From: Phycisphaerales bacterium
Lineage (GTDB): Bacteria; Planctomycetota; Phycisphaerae; Phycisphaerales; UBA1924
NCBI GenBank assembly: GCA_029213305.1
Contig: JARGPA010000015.1
Coordinates: forward strand, 24,683-88,682
Length of the DNA stretch: 64,000 nt
Reading direction: 5' to 3'
Both the position numbers and the translations under genes were made by a program. The notes beneath the pieces were generated by a model, which worked only from the letters and a program-made list of their open reading frames with translations, was not told where the DNA came from and made no database searches. Numbering within the stretch: the first letter of the stretch is position 1; each line of letters starts with the position of its first letter. This document shows positions 28,447 through 38,674 of this stretch, one piece after another.

Positions 28447-31400
28447 ATGAAATCCGTTACACGCACAGTCTGCACACTGCGCTTGGCAGTTGCACTTACC
28501 GTTGCTGCTGGCGCTGCGGCATCCGTCTCAGCACAGGGTGTTCAAAGCCCACAAACAACATCCCTCAAGTGGAACAGCGGGGCCATCGAGCGTGTCCGTC
28601 CAATGAGTGTCCAACAGATCGAACAAACCCTCGGTGAGCTCTCAGATACAGTTGAGTCAAAGCGAATCTTAGTTCATCTTGGATACCAACTTGATCAATC
28701 ACAGAAGAATCTACTCCATAACTCTGGATTGAACCTGACAACTTCTTTAGGTTCAACAAGTTACTTTGCAACACTTTCCCCGAACGCGGATATAGCTCAA
28801 ATCGCGCGTACTGGATTGGTTTCCGTTTCCCAAATTCAGTTACACCAAAAGCTTCATATTGATCTTCAAGGAGGACTCATCCATCCATGGATGCTTTCAC
28901 AGGATGATGTTCAAAAATTTACATCTCTTCGTGAACTCTCTGATATTGGAGTGATGACGAATGAAGATCTCGCTGCTCAAGATTTGAATCCAACTGTGAT
29001 TGTTGTTGTGATGCTTCATGATGATGCAGATCGCGCAGCTGAAGGTGCTCGTCTTGCTCAACAGTTCAACGGCGAAGTTATATCCCAAGTAAAATCAGTA
29101 AACTCAATCATCCTTGCAATCAAACCAAATCAAATTGAAAGTGTTGCTTCTGATGATTCAGTGATGTGGGTTGAACCACCGTTGCCTCAGATGAGTGAAC
29201 TCAATGCGTCTAATCGAGTTCTCGTAGGTGCAGACACACTTAATTCGAACCCATATAACCTAGACGGATCAGGCGTTGATGTCATGGTCTATGACGGCGG
29301 GCAAGTGTTCGGACACAACGATTTCGGTTCACGATTAACCATCGGCGCATCTGATACGGATGGGATTTCAAATCATGCTACCCATGTTGCAGGCACCATC
29401 GGTGGCGATGGCTCAGGCAACTTTAACAATCGGGGTATGGCACCAGGTGTAGACATCATCTCGTACGGGTTCCAGCAAGAAGGCGGTTTGATGGAAGGGT
29501 TCTTGTACACCGATCCGGGTGATCTTGAAGCAGATTACACAGAAGCAATTGTTACTTACGGCGCAGATATCTCGAACAACTCAATCGGAACCAATACTGC
29601 TCCAAACGGATACCCGTGTGATTGGACAGGGAACTACGGAGTTACGAGTGCTCTGATCGATTCTGTTGCAAGAGGTTCAGTTGATGGTCCTTTCCGAATC
29701 GTATGGGCAAACGGAAACGAGCGTCAAACTACTCGTTGTTTCGGCGACGACAACGGGAACTTTGGGGAGTTCTTTTCTACTGCTCCTCCAGCGTGTGCAA
29801 AGAATCACATCACAGTTGGATCTGTAGATTCTGATACTGATCTTACAAGCTCGTTCTCGTCGTGGGGGCCGACAGATGATGGTCGAATCAAACCTGATAT
29901 CTCCGCACCTGGTTGTCAAGCAGGCGGAGATGGAGGCGTAACTTCAACAAGCTCTTCAGGTTCATATACTACTCTGTGTGGAACTTCGATGGCGTCACCA
30001 ACAACCGCAGGTATCTCTGCACTAATACTCGAACAATATAGAGCGACATTCCCAGATCGTAATGATTTGATGAATGCGACACTGAAATCCTTGCTTGCAA
30101 ATAGCGCAATGGATCGCGGCGAAGCGGGACCTGACTACAAATATGGGTATGGTTCTATCCGAGGCGTTGCAGCGATTGATACAGTGATTGCAGAAAATGT
30201 AATTGAGTCAGAAGTTGCTCAGGGCGGAGTGTATCGCGGGATCATCATCGTTGGTGAAGGCGAAACCGAACTCAAAGTGACTATCGCATGGGATGATGCA
30301 CCTGCAGCCCCGAATGTGACGACCGCATTAGTTAACGATCTTGATCTTCGGATTATCGATGCTGGAGGCACCCCATATCTTCCATGGACTCTGAATCCTG
30401 CAGACCCTGGGGCAGCTGCGGTCCAGAACACTTCTGATCATCTGAATAATATCGAGCAAGTTGCGATTTTGAATCCTGCTCCTGGTGCATATACCGTGGA
30501 AGTGACTGGTTTTAATATTGCTCAAGGACCAGTTCAAACCTTTGGTTTGTCTTCATCAACAACTCTGATCAACTGCTCATCTGCAGGGATCATCGGAATG
30601 GGTGGTAATCTCTTCCCATGTGACGGTAGTACATCCGTGCAGGTTGTGGACTGTGATCTGAATACATCTGACTCTGTTGTAGATACTGTAGATGTTACGA
30701 TTGATTCTGATGCTTCACACACAGGACCAATCACTTTGACACTGGTGGAAACTGCTCCAGAATCCGCAACATTCACGGGATCGTTCACATTCTCAGATCT
30801 TGACAAGGGTGCAGATATCCATGTTAGTGAAGGCGCAACACTTACAGCAACTTACCTAGATCTAGATGATGGCGAAGGCAACATTGTTTCAGTGATGGCA
30901 TCAGCATCGATCGATTGTACTGCACCAACTCTAACAAGTACCTCAGTCTCGAATCTTGAGCCTCGGAGTGCTTCAGTAGATGCAACAACAGACGAACCAA
31001 CGAAGATAACTGTGAACTACGGAACCAGTGTCTTTGCTCTCAACAACTTTGTTGAATCTGGTTCATTTTCGAACTCACATAGTGTCAATATCAACGGTTT
31101 GACAGACGAGACTTCGTATGTCTACACGATTGACATTGAAGACCAAGCAGGGAACATGTCCTACGACGACAATGGCGGAGTTGGATATGCATTCACAACT
31201 CCTGATGTTCCAGACTTCTTCACAGAGCAGTTTGCATCTGGTCTTGATCTCGAAGGTATCTCATTGACATTGACTCCTAACGGTTCCGTCGATGGATATG
31301 CCGCGACAGTTCTACCACTCGATGGGGGAATACTCCCGTTCGAACCTACGAATGGGTCTGCACTTCCGTTGTCTGATGATGATTCAGAAACTGTATCAGT

Positions 31401-31980
31401 TACTGGTGGAAACACTGTCTCTTTGTACGGCGAAACTTACACAAGCTTCAGTGTTGGATCAAATGGTTACATCACTCTTGGATCATCAGATACTGATTAC
31501 ACAGAATCTCTTGATGATCACTTTGATCTGCCTCGAATCTCGGGTCTCTTTGATGACCTGAATCCATCATCCGCAGGTACGGTATATGCTCAACAACTTG
31601 CTGATCGAATGGTAGTGAGTTACGACAATGTCACCGAGTACAGCAACTCAAACAACAACACTTTCCAGATCGAGCTCCACTTTGATGGCACAATCGTCAT
31701 CTCGTGGGAAAATATCGATTCAAGTGATGCGATTTGTGGTATCTCTAAAGGTGATGGCCTCGACCCTGACTTCCTAATGTCAGATCTGTCTACTTATATG
31801 GCGCCGAGTACTTGTGCTGCAGACATCAACGGTGATGGGGATCTGAACTTCTTCGATGTATCAGCGTACTTATCTGCGTTTGGAGCAGCTGATCTCATTG
31901 CTGATTTCAACGGCGACGGGGAGCTCAACTTCTTTGATGTCTCCGCATTCGTCACAGCCCTTAATGCGGGTTGTCCATAA
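28447..31980 (+). CDS. Large secreted subtilisin-like (S8) protease with dockerin-like tail
   Basis: About 1177 aa from ATG 28447. The frame opens at ATG 28408, but the later start gives a clean signal peptide ending VSAQG. Residues to about 230 resemble a pro-region. The catalytic triad is in DVMVYDGG (Asp, near nt 29292), HATHVAGT (His, near 29374; Ala replaces the usual Gly) and CGTSMASPT (Ser, near 29986). Then follow a jelly-roll-like domain of the kind trailing S8 proteases, a fibronectin-III-like stretch (nt ~30930-31190), a further beta domain (nt ~31200-31790), and paired Ca-binding repeats INGDGDLNFFDVSAYLSAF and FNGDGELNFFDVSAFVTAL ending in GCP. Extracellular protein degradation is the likely role. 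Confidence 0.92.
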   Translation: MKSVTRTVCTLRLAVALTVAAGAAASVSAQGVQSPQTTSLKWNSGAIERVRPMSVQQIEQTLGELSDTVESKRILVHLGYQLDQSQKNLLHNSGLNLTTSLGSTSYFATLSPNADIAQIARTGLVSVSQIQLHQKLHIDLQGGLIHPWMLSQDDVQKFTSLRELSDIGVMTNEDLAAQDLNPTVIVVVMLHDDADRAAEGARLAQQFNGEVISQVKSVNSIILAIKPNQIESVASDDSVMWVEPPLPQMSELNASNRVLVGADTLNSNPYNLDGSGVDVMVYDGGQVFGHNDFGSRLTIGASDTDGISNHATHVAGTIGGDGSGNFNNRGMAPGVDIISYGFQQEGGLMEGFLYTDPGDLEADYTEAIVTYGADISNNSIGTNTAPNGYPCDWTGNYGVTSALIDSVARGSVDGPFRIVWANGNERQTTRCFGDDNGNFGEFFSTAPPACAKNHITVGSVDSDTDLTSSFSSWGPTDDGRIKPDISAPGCQAGGDGGVTSTSSSGSYTTLCGTSMASPTTAGISALILEQYRATFPDRNDLMNATLKSLLANSAMDRGEAGPDYKYGYGSIRGVAAIDTVIAENVIESEVAQGGVYRGIIIVGEGETELKVTIAWDDAPAAPNVTTALVNDLDLRIIDAGGTPYLPWTLNPADPGAAAVQNTSDHLNNIEQVAILNPAPGAYTVEVTGFNIAQGPVQTFGLSSSTTLINCSSAGIIGMGGNLFPCDGSTSVQVVDCDLNTSDSVVDTVDVTIDSDASHTGPITLTLVETAPESATFTGSFTFSDLDKGADIHVSEGATLTATYLDLDDGEGNIVSVMASASIDCTAPTLTSTSVSNLEPRSASVDATTDEPTKITVNYGTSVFALNNFVESGSFSNSHSVNINGLTDETSYVYTIDIEDQAGNMSYDDNGGVGYAFTTPDVPDFFTEQFASGLDLEGISLTLTPNGSVDGYAATVLPLDGGILPFEPTNGSALPLSDDDSETVSVTGGNTVSLYGETYTSFSVGSNGYITLGSSDTDYTESLDDHFDLPRISGLFDDLNPSSAGTVYAQQLADRMVVSYDNVTEYSNSNNNTFQIELHFDGTIVISWENIDSSDAICGISKGDGLDPDFLMSDLSTYMAPSTCAADINGDGDLNFFDVSAYLSAFGAADLIADFNGDGELNFFDVSAFVTALNAGCP

Positions 31981-32004
31981 GAGAATCTGAGATTGGAACT
32001 TTCG

Positions 32005-32033
32005 AAGGCCGAGGCATGATCCTCGGCCTTTTT
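32005..32033 (+). terminator. Rho-independent terminator of the subtilase gene
   Basis: Perfect 10-bp stem AAGGCCGAGG / CCTCGGCCTT, loop CATGAT, followed by TTTTT. Located 25 nt after the subtilase stop and before purD. Confidence 0.9.
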
Positions 32034-32080
32034 CATGGAATCTCTGAATCCTCAAGGGCACTCAATGTCTATCATGCGGC

Positions 32081-33394
32081 ATGAAAATGCCTACCAAAGT
32101 CAATGTCCTGCTGATCGGTGGAGGAGCTCGTGAACATGCTCTTGCAGTAGGTATCTCACGTTCCAACCATTTAGGCAAGCTCTTTGCCACAGATATGGGG
32201 AACCCAGGGATTGCAGAAATCGCAGACCCTATTGATGTCCCCGTGCTAGGCAAAGAGCTCTATCGACTTGTCCAGTTCTGTGATCGTGAATCTATTGATT
32301 TGATCGTCATTGGCCCAGAAGACCCATTGGCAGATGGATGGGCAGATACATTGAGTAAACGTGCAGATGGGTCTCCACGACTCGTCTTCGGCCCTGGCGC
32401 TAAAGGTGCACAACTTGAAGCGGATAAAGGATACGCGAAGCAAATGATGAAGGCTGCTTCCATTCCAACTGCAGAAGGTAGAGTATTTTCCCATTACGAA
32501 CACGCAGAGGAATACCTTAAAACTCGTGACGAAATCTTTGTGATTAAAGCGACTGGACTTGCAAAGGGGAAGGGTGTCATTGTCCCCAAAACGAACGAAG
32601 ATGGTATCAAAGCAGTTCACGAGATGATTGAGAAACGAGCATTTGGAGATGCAGGTAAACAAGTTCTGCTCGAAGAAAAACTCAACGGCACAGAAGTCTC
32701 TGTTTTAGCATTACTTGACGGGCACAACATCCTTGTACTTCCACCATGTCAAGATCATAAGCGTCTCTCAGATGGAGATGCTGGACCAAACACTGGGGGG
32801 ATGGGCGCGTTCTGTCCTGCAGAAACGATCGACGATCGTACCATGCAACAGATTGAATCTGAAGTCCTGGTTCCGATCGCGGATGTGCTCCGCCGAGACG
32901 AAATCGACTTCAAAGGCGTGCTATACGCAGGGATCATGCTCACTCCTGCGGGGCCCAAGGTCCTTGAGTTCAATGTTCGCTTTGGAGATCCTGAATGCCA
33001 ACCATTGATCACTCGTCTTGAATCCGATCTGATTGAACTACTTTGGGCAACTGCATCTGGGAATCTCGACAATGTCGATGTGAAGTTCTCAACAAAGTAC
33101 TCAGTTTGTCTTGTACTTGCGTCTAAAGGATACCCTGAATCACCCGAAACAGGATTCGATATCACTGGGATCGAAGATGCTCAAGAAATGGACGATGTCG
33201 AAGTATTTCACGCTGGTACGAAGAGTATCAATGGGAACTTTGTTACCGCTGGCGGTCGAGTCTTGTCTGTCTGTGGACTCGGTGACACAATGGAGCTTGC
33301 AAGAGAACGAGCGTATGAAGCAGCGTCGAAGATACACTTTGAAGGAATGCAGTTGAGAAGCGACATCGCGCTCAACGCACCCGTTCACTCATAA
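32081..33394 (+). CDS. purD: Phosphoribosylamine-glycine ligase (GAR synthetase)
   Basis: Second step of purine synthesis, ATP-dependent ligation of glycine to phosphoribosylamine. 437 aa. VLLIGGGAREHALAVGI is the N-terminal nucleotide fold. The ATP-grasp domain carries FVIKATGLAKGKGVIVP and EEKLNGTEVSVLALLDG. PPCQDHKRLSDGDAGPNTGG and EFNVRFGDPECQPLI are near-invariant PurD signatures. No purine neighbours. No clear Shine-Dalgarno; ATG 32090 is an alternative start. The stop is one base from the convergent gene's stop. Confidence 0.95.
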   Translation: MKMPTKVNVLLIGGGAREHALAVGISRSNHLGKLFATDMGNPGIAEIADPIDVPVLGKELYRLVQFCDRESIDLIVIGPEDPLADGWADTLSKRADGSPRLVFGPGAKGAQLEADKGYAKQMMKAASIPTAEGRVFSHYEHAEEYLKTRDEIFVIKATGLAKGKGVIVPKTNEDGIKAVHEMIEKRAFGDAGKQVLLEEKLNGTEVSVLALLDGHNILVLPPCQDHKRLSDGDAGPNTGGMGAFCPAETIDDRTMQQIESEVLVPIADVLRRDEIDFKGVLYAGIMLTPAGPKVLEFNVRFGDPECQPLITRLESDLIELLWATASGNLDNVDVKFSTKYSVCLVLASKGYPESPETGFDITGIEDAQEMDDVEVFHAGTKSINGNFVTAGGRVLSVCGLGDTMELARERAYEAASKIHFEGMQLRSDIALNAPVHS

Positions 33395-33395
33395 T

Positions 33396-34784
33396 CTATC
33401 GAACTCGCTTGCTCGCAACTGCGGTCAGCCATGCACCGGTTGCCGTCGCCTCTTCTGAGACACACGCCCAAACAATGTGGGTTCCATTATCAAGTTCTTT
33501 CATAAAAAGCACTCTCATACCTGATTCCGTAGAATCGAGTGAGACAGTGAACTCTTCAAGTAGTTGATCATCTGAGCGATTAAAATGAATTGATCCAATC
33601 GGGATCACATCAGTGTCTGCTGGAAGTATTTTAACAAATCTTGCTTGATCTTGAGTGAGTACTTTGATGACACGATTGATCGAATCTGTATTGAGACTAT
33701 CTGCTGCTAGTCCATCAATAACCCAACTATCCATTGAACGATCCGCGATCAGACGAGCTCGGCCGTCTTTGCCCATCACTTTCAACTTCCGGACATCAAC
33801 ACTGCTCCATTCGCTTGGAGTCTTGGAGATATATGCTTCTGGGCTTGATGTAAGATCCGCGAGTTGCTTTGATTCGATCTTAAAAAGTAGTTCTCTATCC
33901 CCTTGCGAGAGCAATGCGTAAACAAGTGACCCATTGATATCCGCTCTAGTCCCGATCTTGATAGTAGATTCCAACTCCGAGGCCACCAGTTGAATCGTTG
34001 CGATTGGATTTGCAATACCAGAAGTTGCAGTATCAATCGGTTCGTCGATGAACTCAGTTGATTCAAGCGAGAGAAGGATCTTCGCGAGATTATTGATTGC
34101 TTCTCTATCGCCATGCGCTTGGATTGGGGACTGTACTGACCAACCCCGAGGCGAATAATCGAGCGAAACTTGAGAACCGCCTGCATTGAGACCAATTGAT
34201 TTCAATGATGAGACAGGGATATCAAACAAACGCTTTGATCGCCAACTCAACATGCTGACATTGATGAAAGAGTCTGCAATACTCTTTTCCAACTTGCCAA
34301 ACCATCTCTTCGAAGCAACTCCTTCAGGATCTCGTTCTTCAACGCGGACTGCTGTGAATCCTCCGGATGATTCCGAGCCAAAGGTGAGTTTAATTGATGA
34401 ATCATCTTTTTGGGTGATCGATACTTCTCCTGCAGGTTCAGAAAGTTGATCTATTTCTGTTGTTGTAATTGCTGCAGTTGCTAATGCTCGTATGCCGCCT
34501 CTTGCACGATTCGAATCTACTCTCCAGTGCAAATCATCACCACTTTGTGACACCCAGTGGATCATCCATTGGCCCGAGTTGGCACTATCGAACTCAACAA
34601 TCTCGAACTCTTCTCCAACTCTGCGCTCAATCTGCTTTGTTTGCGCGGAATCGAATACCAAAGTTGACACTGTTGGTTGGCTCTGGGAATTTGAAACTTG
34701 TCTTTGAGTTGCTCGAATCAGCAGCATCCCTGCTCCTAGGGCTCCTGCGATAAAAATCCAGATGATGAGTGTTTTCATGGACAT
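33396..34784 (-). CDS. Membrane-anchored protein, DUF4340-like
   Basis: 462 aa. One N-terminal TM helix (IIWIFIAGALGAGMLLI, about residues 6-22), then an extended beta-rich extracytoplasmic part. The pattern is repeated 'residual/lysis-like' segments of about 70-90 residues (for example VSQSGDDLHWRVDSN, DYSPRGWSVQSPIQ, MDSWVIDGLAADSLNTDSINRVIKVL) typical of DUF4340 proteins. In other bacteria these sit beside ABC-type transporter or gliding genes; none is present here. No catalytic motif. Start at 34784 or 34778 (MKTLI). Confidence 0.6.
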   Translation of the reverse strand: MSMKTLIIWIFIAGALGAGMLLIRATQRQVSNSQSQPTVSTLVFDSAQTKQIERRVGEEFEIVEFDSANSGQWMIHWVSQSGDDLHWRVDSNRARGGIRALATAAITTTEIDQLSEPAGEVSITQKDDSSIKLTFGSESSGGFTAVRVEERDPEGVASKRWFGKLEKSIADSFINVSMLSWRSKRLFDIPVSSLKSIGLNAGGSQVSLDYSPRGWSVQSPIQAHGDREAINNLAKILLSLESTEFIDEPIDTATSGIANPIATIQLVASELESTIKIGTRADINGSLVYALLSQGDRELLFKIESKQLADLTSSPEAYISKTPSEWSSVDVRKLKVMGKDGRARLIADRSMDSWVIDGLAADSLNTDSINRVIKVLTQDQARFVKILPADTDVIPIGSIHFNRSDDQLLEEFTVSLDSTESGMRVLFMKELDNGTHIVWACVSEEATATGAWLTAVASKRVR

Positions 34785-34817
34785 GGCACTATCATATCGT
34801 CAGATCATGGAGGCGGG

Positions 34818-35534
34818 GTGTACACTTTGCCGACAAACAACAGAATGAATCATTCACACAGAAATTCTAATCGGCCATTGATCGCGATCACCTCAGATTT
34901 GATGATCAGGAAGGATCGACCGACCGCTTTTTTGAGGATGAGTTATGTGAATGCGATTGAGAACGCGGGTGGAACTCCTGTTGTTTTGCCTCCAATTGAG
35001 AATCCCTCAACAGAGCTTCTCACAAGGTTTGATGGTTTCATCCTATCTGGAGGCGACGATCCACACATGGAACCCTTTGGGATTCCCACCCATCCCAAAG
35101 CAACCTTAGTCCTCAAAGAACGACAATCATTTGAATATACCTTGTTGAAATTTCTTAACGACTCTCCAGACACGCCGTTACTTTGTATTTGTCTCGGTAT
35201 GCAGATGCTTGCACTCTCTCGAGGCGGAGCATTGAATCAACACTTAGAAGACACCCATCCTGATTCCCATTCAATCCATATGGGACAAGCTCATAGTATT
35301 GATTCCACAGACGAATCAACTATCTCATCTGGAATTGTTTGGTCGAGTCATCATCAAGCAATTGAACACGCAGGAGACTTGCGTGTTCTTGCAAGATCCA
35401 AAGACGGAGTAATCGAAGCAATCGACGATCCATCTAGATCATTTACCCTCGGAGTACAATGGCACCCAGAGCGCACTGAAAATTCCGAACTTGGAACAAA
35501 CTTATTCGAACGACTCGTTGAAGCTTCGTCATAA
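34818..35534 (+). CDS. Gamma-glutamyl-gamma-aminobutyrate hydrolase family protein (peptidase C26)
   Basis: 238 aa class I glutamine-amidotransferase-like hydrolase. RPLIAITSDLM opens the fold. FDGFILSGGDDPHMEPFG, LLCICLGMQMLALSRGGAL (nucleophile Cys) and LGVQWHPERT (His, Glu) complete the triad as in PuuD-type enzymes that cleave gamma-glutamyl amides. The actual substrate is unknown, since no polyamine genes are nearby. GGAGG at 34809-34813 supports GTG 34818; ATG 34845 is an alternative. Confidence 0.85.
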   Translation: MYTLPTNNRMNHSHRNSNRPLIAITSDLMIRKDRPTAFLRMSYVNAIENAGGTPVVLPPIENPSTELLTRFDGFILSGGDDPHMEPFGIPTHPKATLVLKERQSFEYTLLKFLNDSPDTPLLCICLGMQMLALSRGGALNQHLEDTHPDSHSIHMGQAHSIDSTDESTISSGIVWSSHHQAIEHAGDLRVLARSKDGVIEAIDDPSRSFTLGVQWHPERTENSELGTNLFERLVEASS

Positions 35535-35549
35535 GACCAATGCTTCTTG

Positions 35550-36488
35550 CTAGAACGGGAGGGTCGGGCCTCGGGCGAGCTGATCGGAGTTCGATACCCC
35601 CAGCGTCTTGTATATTTCTAATGTCGCACTCGAAGTATTCAAAGTATAAAAATGAATCCCATCGACATTGTGATCGAGTAGATCTCTACATTGCTCAGTT
35701 GCCCAGTGAACTCCAACTCGGCGGATTGCATCTGCAGAACCGTCTGTACGTCGGACCATCCGAAGAAGAGGGGCAGGGAAACGCATGCCGGCAGCGAGCT
35801 CAGACATCCGTTTCATCCCCGCGATAGATTGAATGGGCATGACTCCAGCAATGATCGGGATCCGAATCCCTGACATTTCACAACGATCTCGAAAATCGTA
35901 AAGATCTCGATTATCAAAGAACATTTGCGTGATAATGTAATCTGCGCCAGCATCAACTTTTGCTTTGAGATAGTCCATCTCCTCGAGCCGATTTGGGGTG
36001 CCTGGATGTCCTTCGGGAAAACCCGCAACTCCAATCCCGAATCCAGGAAATTTTTTATTCCCAGCGTGTTGTTCACTTCGTTGTTGAATATACGCAACGA
36101 GTTGAGACGCATTCGAGAATCGATCTGATCCCCAATCATGCTCTTGATCACCTGGTGCATCGCCTCGAAGTGCGAGGATACTCAGAATGCTTCTTTCTGC
36201 ATACCCATCTATTATTGTGCGAATTTCATCTTCTGAATGCTTTACGCATGTCAGATGAGGAACAGTGACGATCCCGGTTTGTTCACTAACTCGATGAACC
36301 AAATCACGAGTTAATTGTCTTGTTGATCCGCCTGCGCCATAAGTAACACTCACAAAGGAGGGTCCTAGATGCTCGAGCTTTACAATATGATCAAAGAGCT
36401 TCTCAGCGCCTTGCTCAGATTTGGGAGGGAAAAACTCAAATGAAAAAGTTGTTCCTGAATCGCGGATGATGTCTCTGAAATGCTTCAT
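35550..36488 (-). CDS. metF: 5,10-methylenetetrahydrofolate reductase
   Basis: Makes 5-methyl-THF for methionine synthesis. 312 aa, typical. [14 protein letters not shown] holds the conserved Glu. [39 protein letters not shown] and [12 protein letters not shown] are standard MetF motifs, and [13 protein letters not shown] follows. GGAGG lies five bases before the ATG. It stands alone but shares the window with ahcY, an ArsR-methyltransferase fusion and a nucleosidase of the same methyl cycle. Confidence 0.95.
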   Translation of the reverse strand: MKHFRDIIRDSGTTFSFEFFPPKSEQGAEKLFDHIVKLEHLGPSFVSVTYGAGGSTRQLTRDLVHRVSEQTGIVTVPHLTCVKHSEDEIRTIIDGYAERSILSILALRGDAPGDQEHDWGSDRFSNASQLVAYIQQRSEQHAGNKKFPGFGIGVAGFPEGHPGTPNRLEEMDYLKAKVDAGADYIITQMFFDNRDLYDFRDRCEMSGIRIPIIAGVMPIQSIAGMKRMSELAAGMRFPAPLLRMVRRTDGSADAIRRVGVHWATEQCRDLLDHNVDGIHFYTLNTSSATLEIYKTLGVSNSDQLARGPTLPF

Positions 36489-36649
36489 GCAACCTCCAAA
36501 GCGGCGGAGCGATCCAACGCGAATGTTCGTCCGATTATATGTCGGCTTTCTGTCGTCTGAGGGTAGAGAGATTCAGTAAATCCAAGCTCTCTGTGAACCA
36601 AATGAGTTTTATGCAACGATTGGTTGCATATCGACGAATAAGCTACCTG

Positions 36650-37585
36650 ATGCAATCTACAAAATCTACAGTCACTCGCAATGCATTCACGCTCATTGAG
36701 CTGTTGGTTGTCATTGCAATTATTGCTTTGCTCATCGGGATTTTGCTCCCTGCACTCGCGTCTGCTCGCAAGAGTGCACAATCCATTCTTTGTAGCTCTC
36801 GGATGAGACAAGTCGCGACAGGCTGGCAAATGTACGCCGACTCCAACAAGGATATCTCTGTCCCAGCTCAGCCCGGGCGATTCGATGAAGAGTCTCGTAA
36901 CATATATCCGCTTGGAAACGGTGATCAATATCGTCCCCGTTGGTTTGCGTTGATTGGCGCCGCGGCTGGTTTTGACGCGTTTGCAAATCCGAGTGAGAAC
37001 AGAGAAGATGAACATACGATGACAGTTGATGGATCGGAAGTCTTTCTGTGTCCAGTAGTTCCTGAATGGAACAACACTCGGAACTATGCATTCGGGTATA
37101 ACCATCATTTTTTGGGGAATGCGAGATTTGTTAATAACAATGAATCCGGAGGCAGAATTAACTTCCCGGTGCGAGCACCCTCGATCAATGCATCGTCGAC
37201 AGTCATGTTTGCGGATTCGATGGGAACCGCGGCGGGCAAAGCGACGAGCGCTCGCACTCAAAACCGGAACGACGGATCTCGTGATCTCGAAATCAACGCG
37301 ATGGGCGGGCACGGCTACGCGCTTGATCCGCCTTTGATGAGTGACAACTCGGACTATGCTGATCGACGGAATCGGTCCCCTGAACATCGTTCTGCACCTG
37401 ACGCACGACATCTTGGACGAACGAACGCGGCATTCTGTGATGGGCACATCGAATCCGCTCGACTTGAAGACTTGGGGTACATCGTAAACCCGAATGGATC
37501 TGTCGCTGCTTTGAACGCTCGAGCGAGCAATGCACTCTTTAGTGGGACCAATACAAACAAGGAACCCCCTTTGTTGTATCGATAA
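36650..37585 (+). CDS. Pseudopilin-like protein with prepilin N-terminal methylation motif
   Basis: About 312 aa. [31 protein letters not shown] is the type IV prepilin/pseudopilin leader and helix, with Ala at the cleavage -1 position and Glu at +5. The remainder has the planctomycete-type layout: [20 protein letters not shown], then a Cys- and Gly-containing beta region, and near the end [16 protein letters not shown] (H-x9-DG-like). These proteins are numerous in planctomycetes and probably form or decorate type II secretion-like pseudopili. The frame is open back to 36539; 36650 gives a short leader, 36602 and 36611 are alternatives. A large antisense frame lies opposite. Confidence 0.85.
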   Translation: MQSTKSTVTRNAFTLIELLVVIAIIALLIGILLPALASARKSAQSILCSSRMRQVATGWQMYADSNKDISVPAQPGRFDEESRNIYPLGNGDQYRPRWFALIGAAAGFDAFANPSENREDEHTMTVDGSEVFLCPVVPEWNNTRNYAFGYNHHFLGNARFVNNNESGGRINFPVRAPSINASSTVMFADSMGTAAGKATSARTQNRNDGSRDLEINAMGGHGYALDPPLMSDNSDYADRRNRSPEHRSAPDARHLGRTNAAFCDGHIESARLEDLGYIVNPNGSVAALNARASNALFSGTNTNKEPPLLYR

Positions 37586-37723
37586 CCCATTTTGTTTGTA
37601 GGATAGTCGGTAAAGATCGGTGTTTTTTAGTACAATCTGCTTTCTGAACGAATCAATCATCGTTACACTCGATTGATAGAAAAATCGCATTCGTTTTGAT
37701 ACGCGAGGGGCCGGAGTAAGAAC

Positions 37724-38521
37724 ATGTTTGCAGAACTTTCTGCTCGTGATGTCCACGAGTGCCATCAGATAGCTTCCAAATGCAGAGATTTGGGCGCCGA
37801 TGTCGATGCTTGGCGACACATGTTGCTTGCGGATCTTCGTCGAGTTGTTGGTGCTCAAGTAATCATCAACTCCGAAATTGAGAACTTTGGAACTGCAAAT
37901 GAGGACGATACCCGATTCATTGCACTTCATCGTGCAGGATGGATTTCGGAAGAAGCGGAAACCCGATGGAGAGACTACGCGCAATCTATCCCTGTTGAGC
38001 GCACTCCTGAATACCCTTATCTGTCTAAGTTTTCTGGCCAAACGATGGTTCTCTCTAGAGATCAAATTTGGGGTCGAGAAACTTGGTATCGTTCGCACAC
38101 TTTCAACGAGATCCATCGGGAGTGCGGAATTGATGACTATGTCATTTCGATCTGCCCAACAAACATCCCCGGACGATGCACAACACTTTGGCTTCACAAA
38201 GGAGTCGGATCGCGAGATTTTTCGACTCGTGAGCAAGGGATAATTTCGCTGATCCATATGACGATCAACAATGAAATAGGCACATATCTTGCAGCCGCGG
38301 ATGAACCAAAGCTCAGCTCGTTGACAACTCGACGACTTGAAGTCCTTGCAAGATTGATTGAAGGCGATTCTGAGAAACAAATCGCGTTCCATTTTGGTGT
38401 TGGAAAAGCAACGATCCATGATCATATTCTTGCAATTTATCGGCACTTCGAAGTCTCCTCGCGCGGAGAGCTTCTCGCGAAGTTCATTGGCCGAGCTCGT
38501 CCGACTCACGAATCGAATTGA
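37724..38521 (+). CDS. LuxR-type transcriptional regulator
   Basis: 265 aa. The C-terminal helix-turn-helix is LTTRRLEVLARLIEGDSEKQIA followed by FHFGVGKATIHDHILAIYRHF, the GerE/LuxR fold with the usual 'S/G-x-KQIA' and 'V-x-x-H-x-x-x-IY' spacing. The N-terminal 190 residues are a sensor-like domain with GAF-like flavour (for example ISICPTNIPGRCTTLWLHKG near 140-160), ligand unknown. No receiver-domain phosphorylation site is apparent. GGAG lies seven bases before ATG. It stands between the pseudopilin and the propeller gene and may regulate one of them, which is inference. Confidence 0.85.
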   Translation: MFAELSARDVHECHQIASKCRDLGADVDAWRHMLLADLRRVVGAQVIINSEIENFGTANEDDTRFIALHRAGWISEEAETRWRDYAQSIPVERTPEYPYLSKFSGQTMVLSRDQIWGRETWYRSHTFNEIHRECGIDDYVISICPTNIPGRCTTLWLHKGVGSRDFSTREQGIISLIHMTINNEIGTYLAAADEPKLSSLTTRRLEVLARLIEGDSEKQIAFHFGVGKATIHDHILAIYRHFEVSSRGELLAKFIGRARPTHESN

Positions 38522-38554
38522 TCGATTTAGAAATCTTAAATCAACAAAATCATT

Positions 38555-38581
38555 ACCCCCACCAAAGAGTGGGGGTGTTTT
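38555..38581 (+). terminator. Rho-independent terminator after the LuxR-type gene
   Basis: 8-bp stem ACCCCCAC / GTGGGGGT, loop CAAAGA, followed by GTTTTA. Lies 34 nt after the stop. Confidence 0.8.
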
Positions 38582-38674
38582 ATGCTCATAACCCTCGAAG
38601 ATACTTGTGTTGAAAGGGAGTCTCCCTAGAACATGAAACCAGGTACTGAGAAATACAACAGGAGAAATAAAACG

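Noticed and set aside
35540..35827. 95-codon plus-strand frame opposite the end of metF
   Set aside because: Lies antisense to conserved MetF coding sequence and has no recognisable features.
36611..36629. Inverted repeat ATGCAAC-N5-GTTGCAT near the pseudopilin start as an operator
   Set aside because: Seven-base arms can occur by chance, and it lies inside the open frame with an uncertain start. Not supported by a promoter match.
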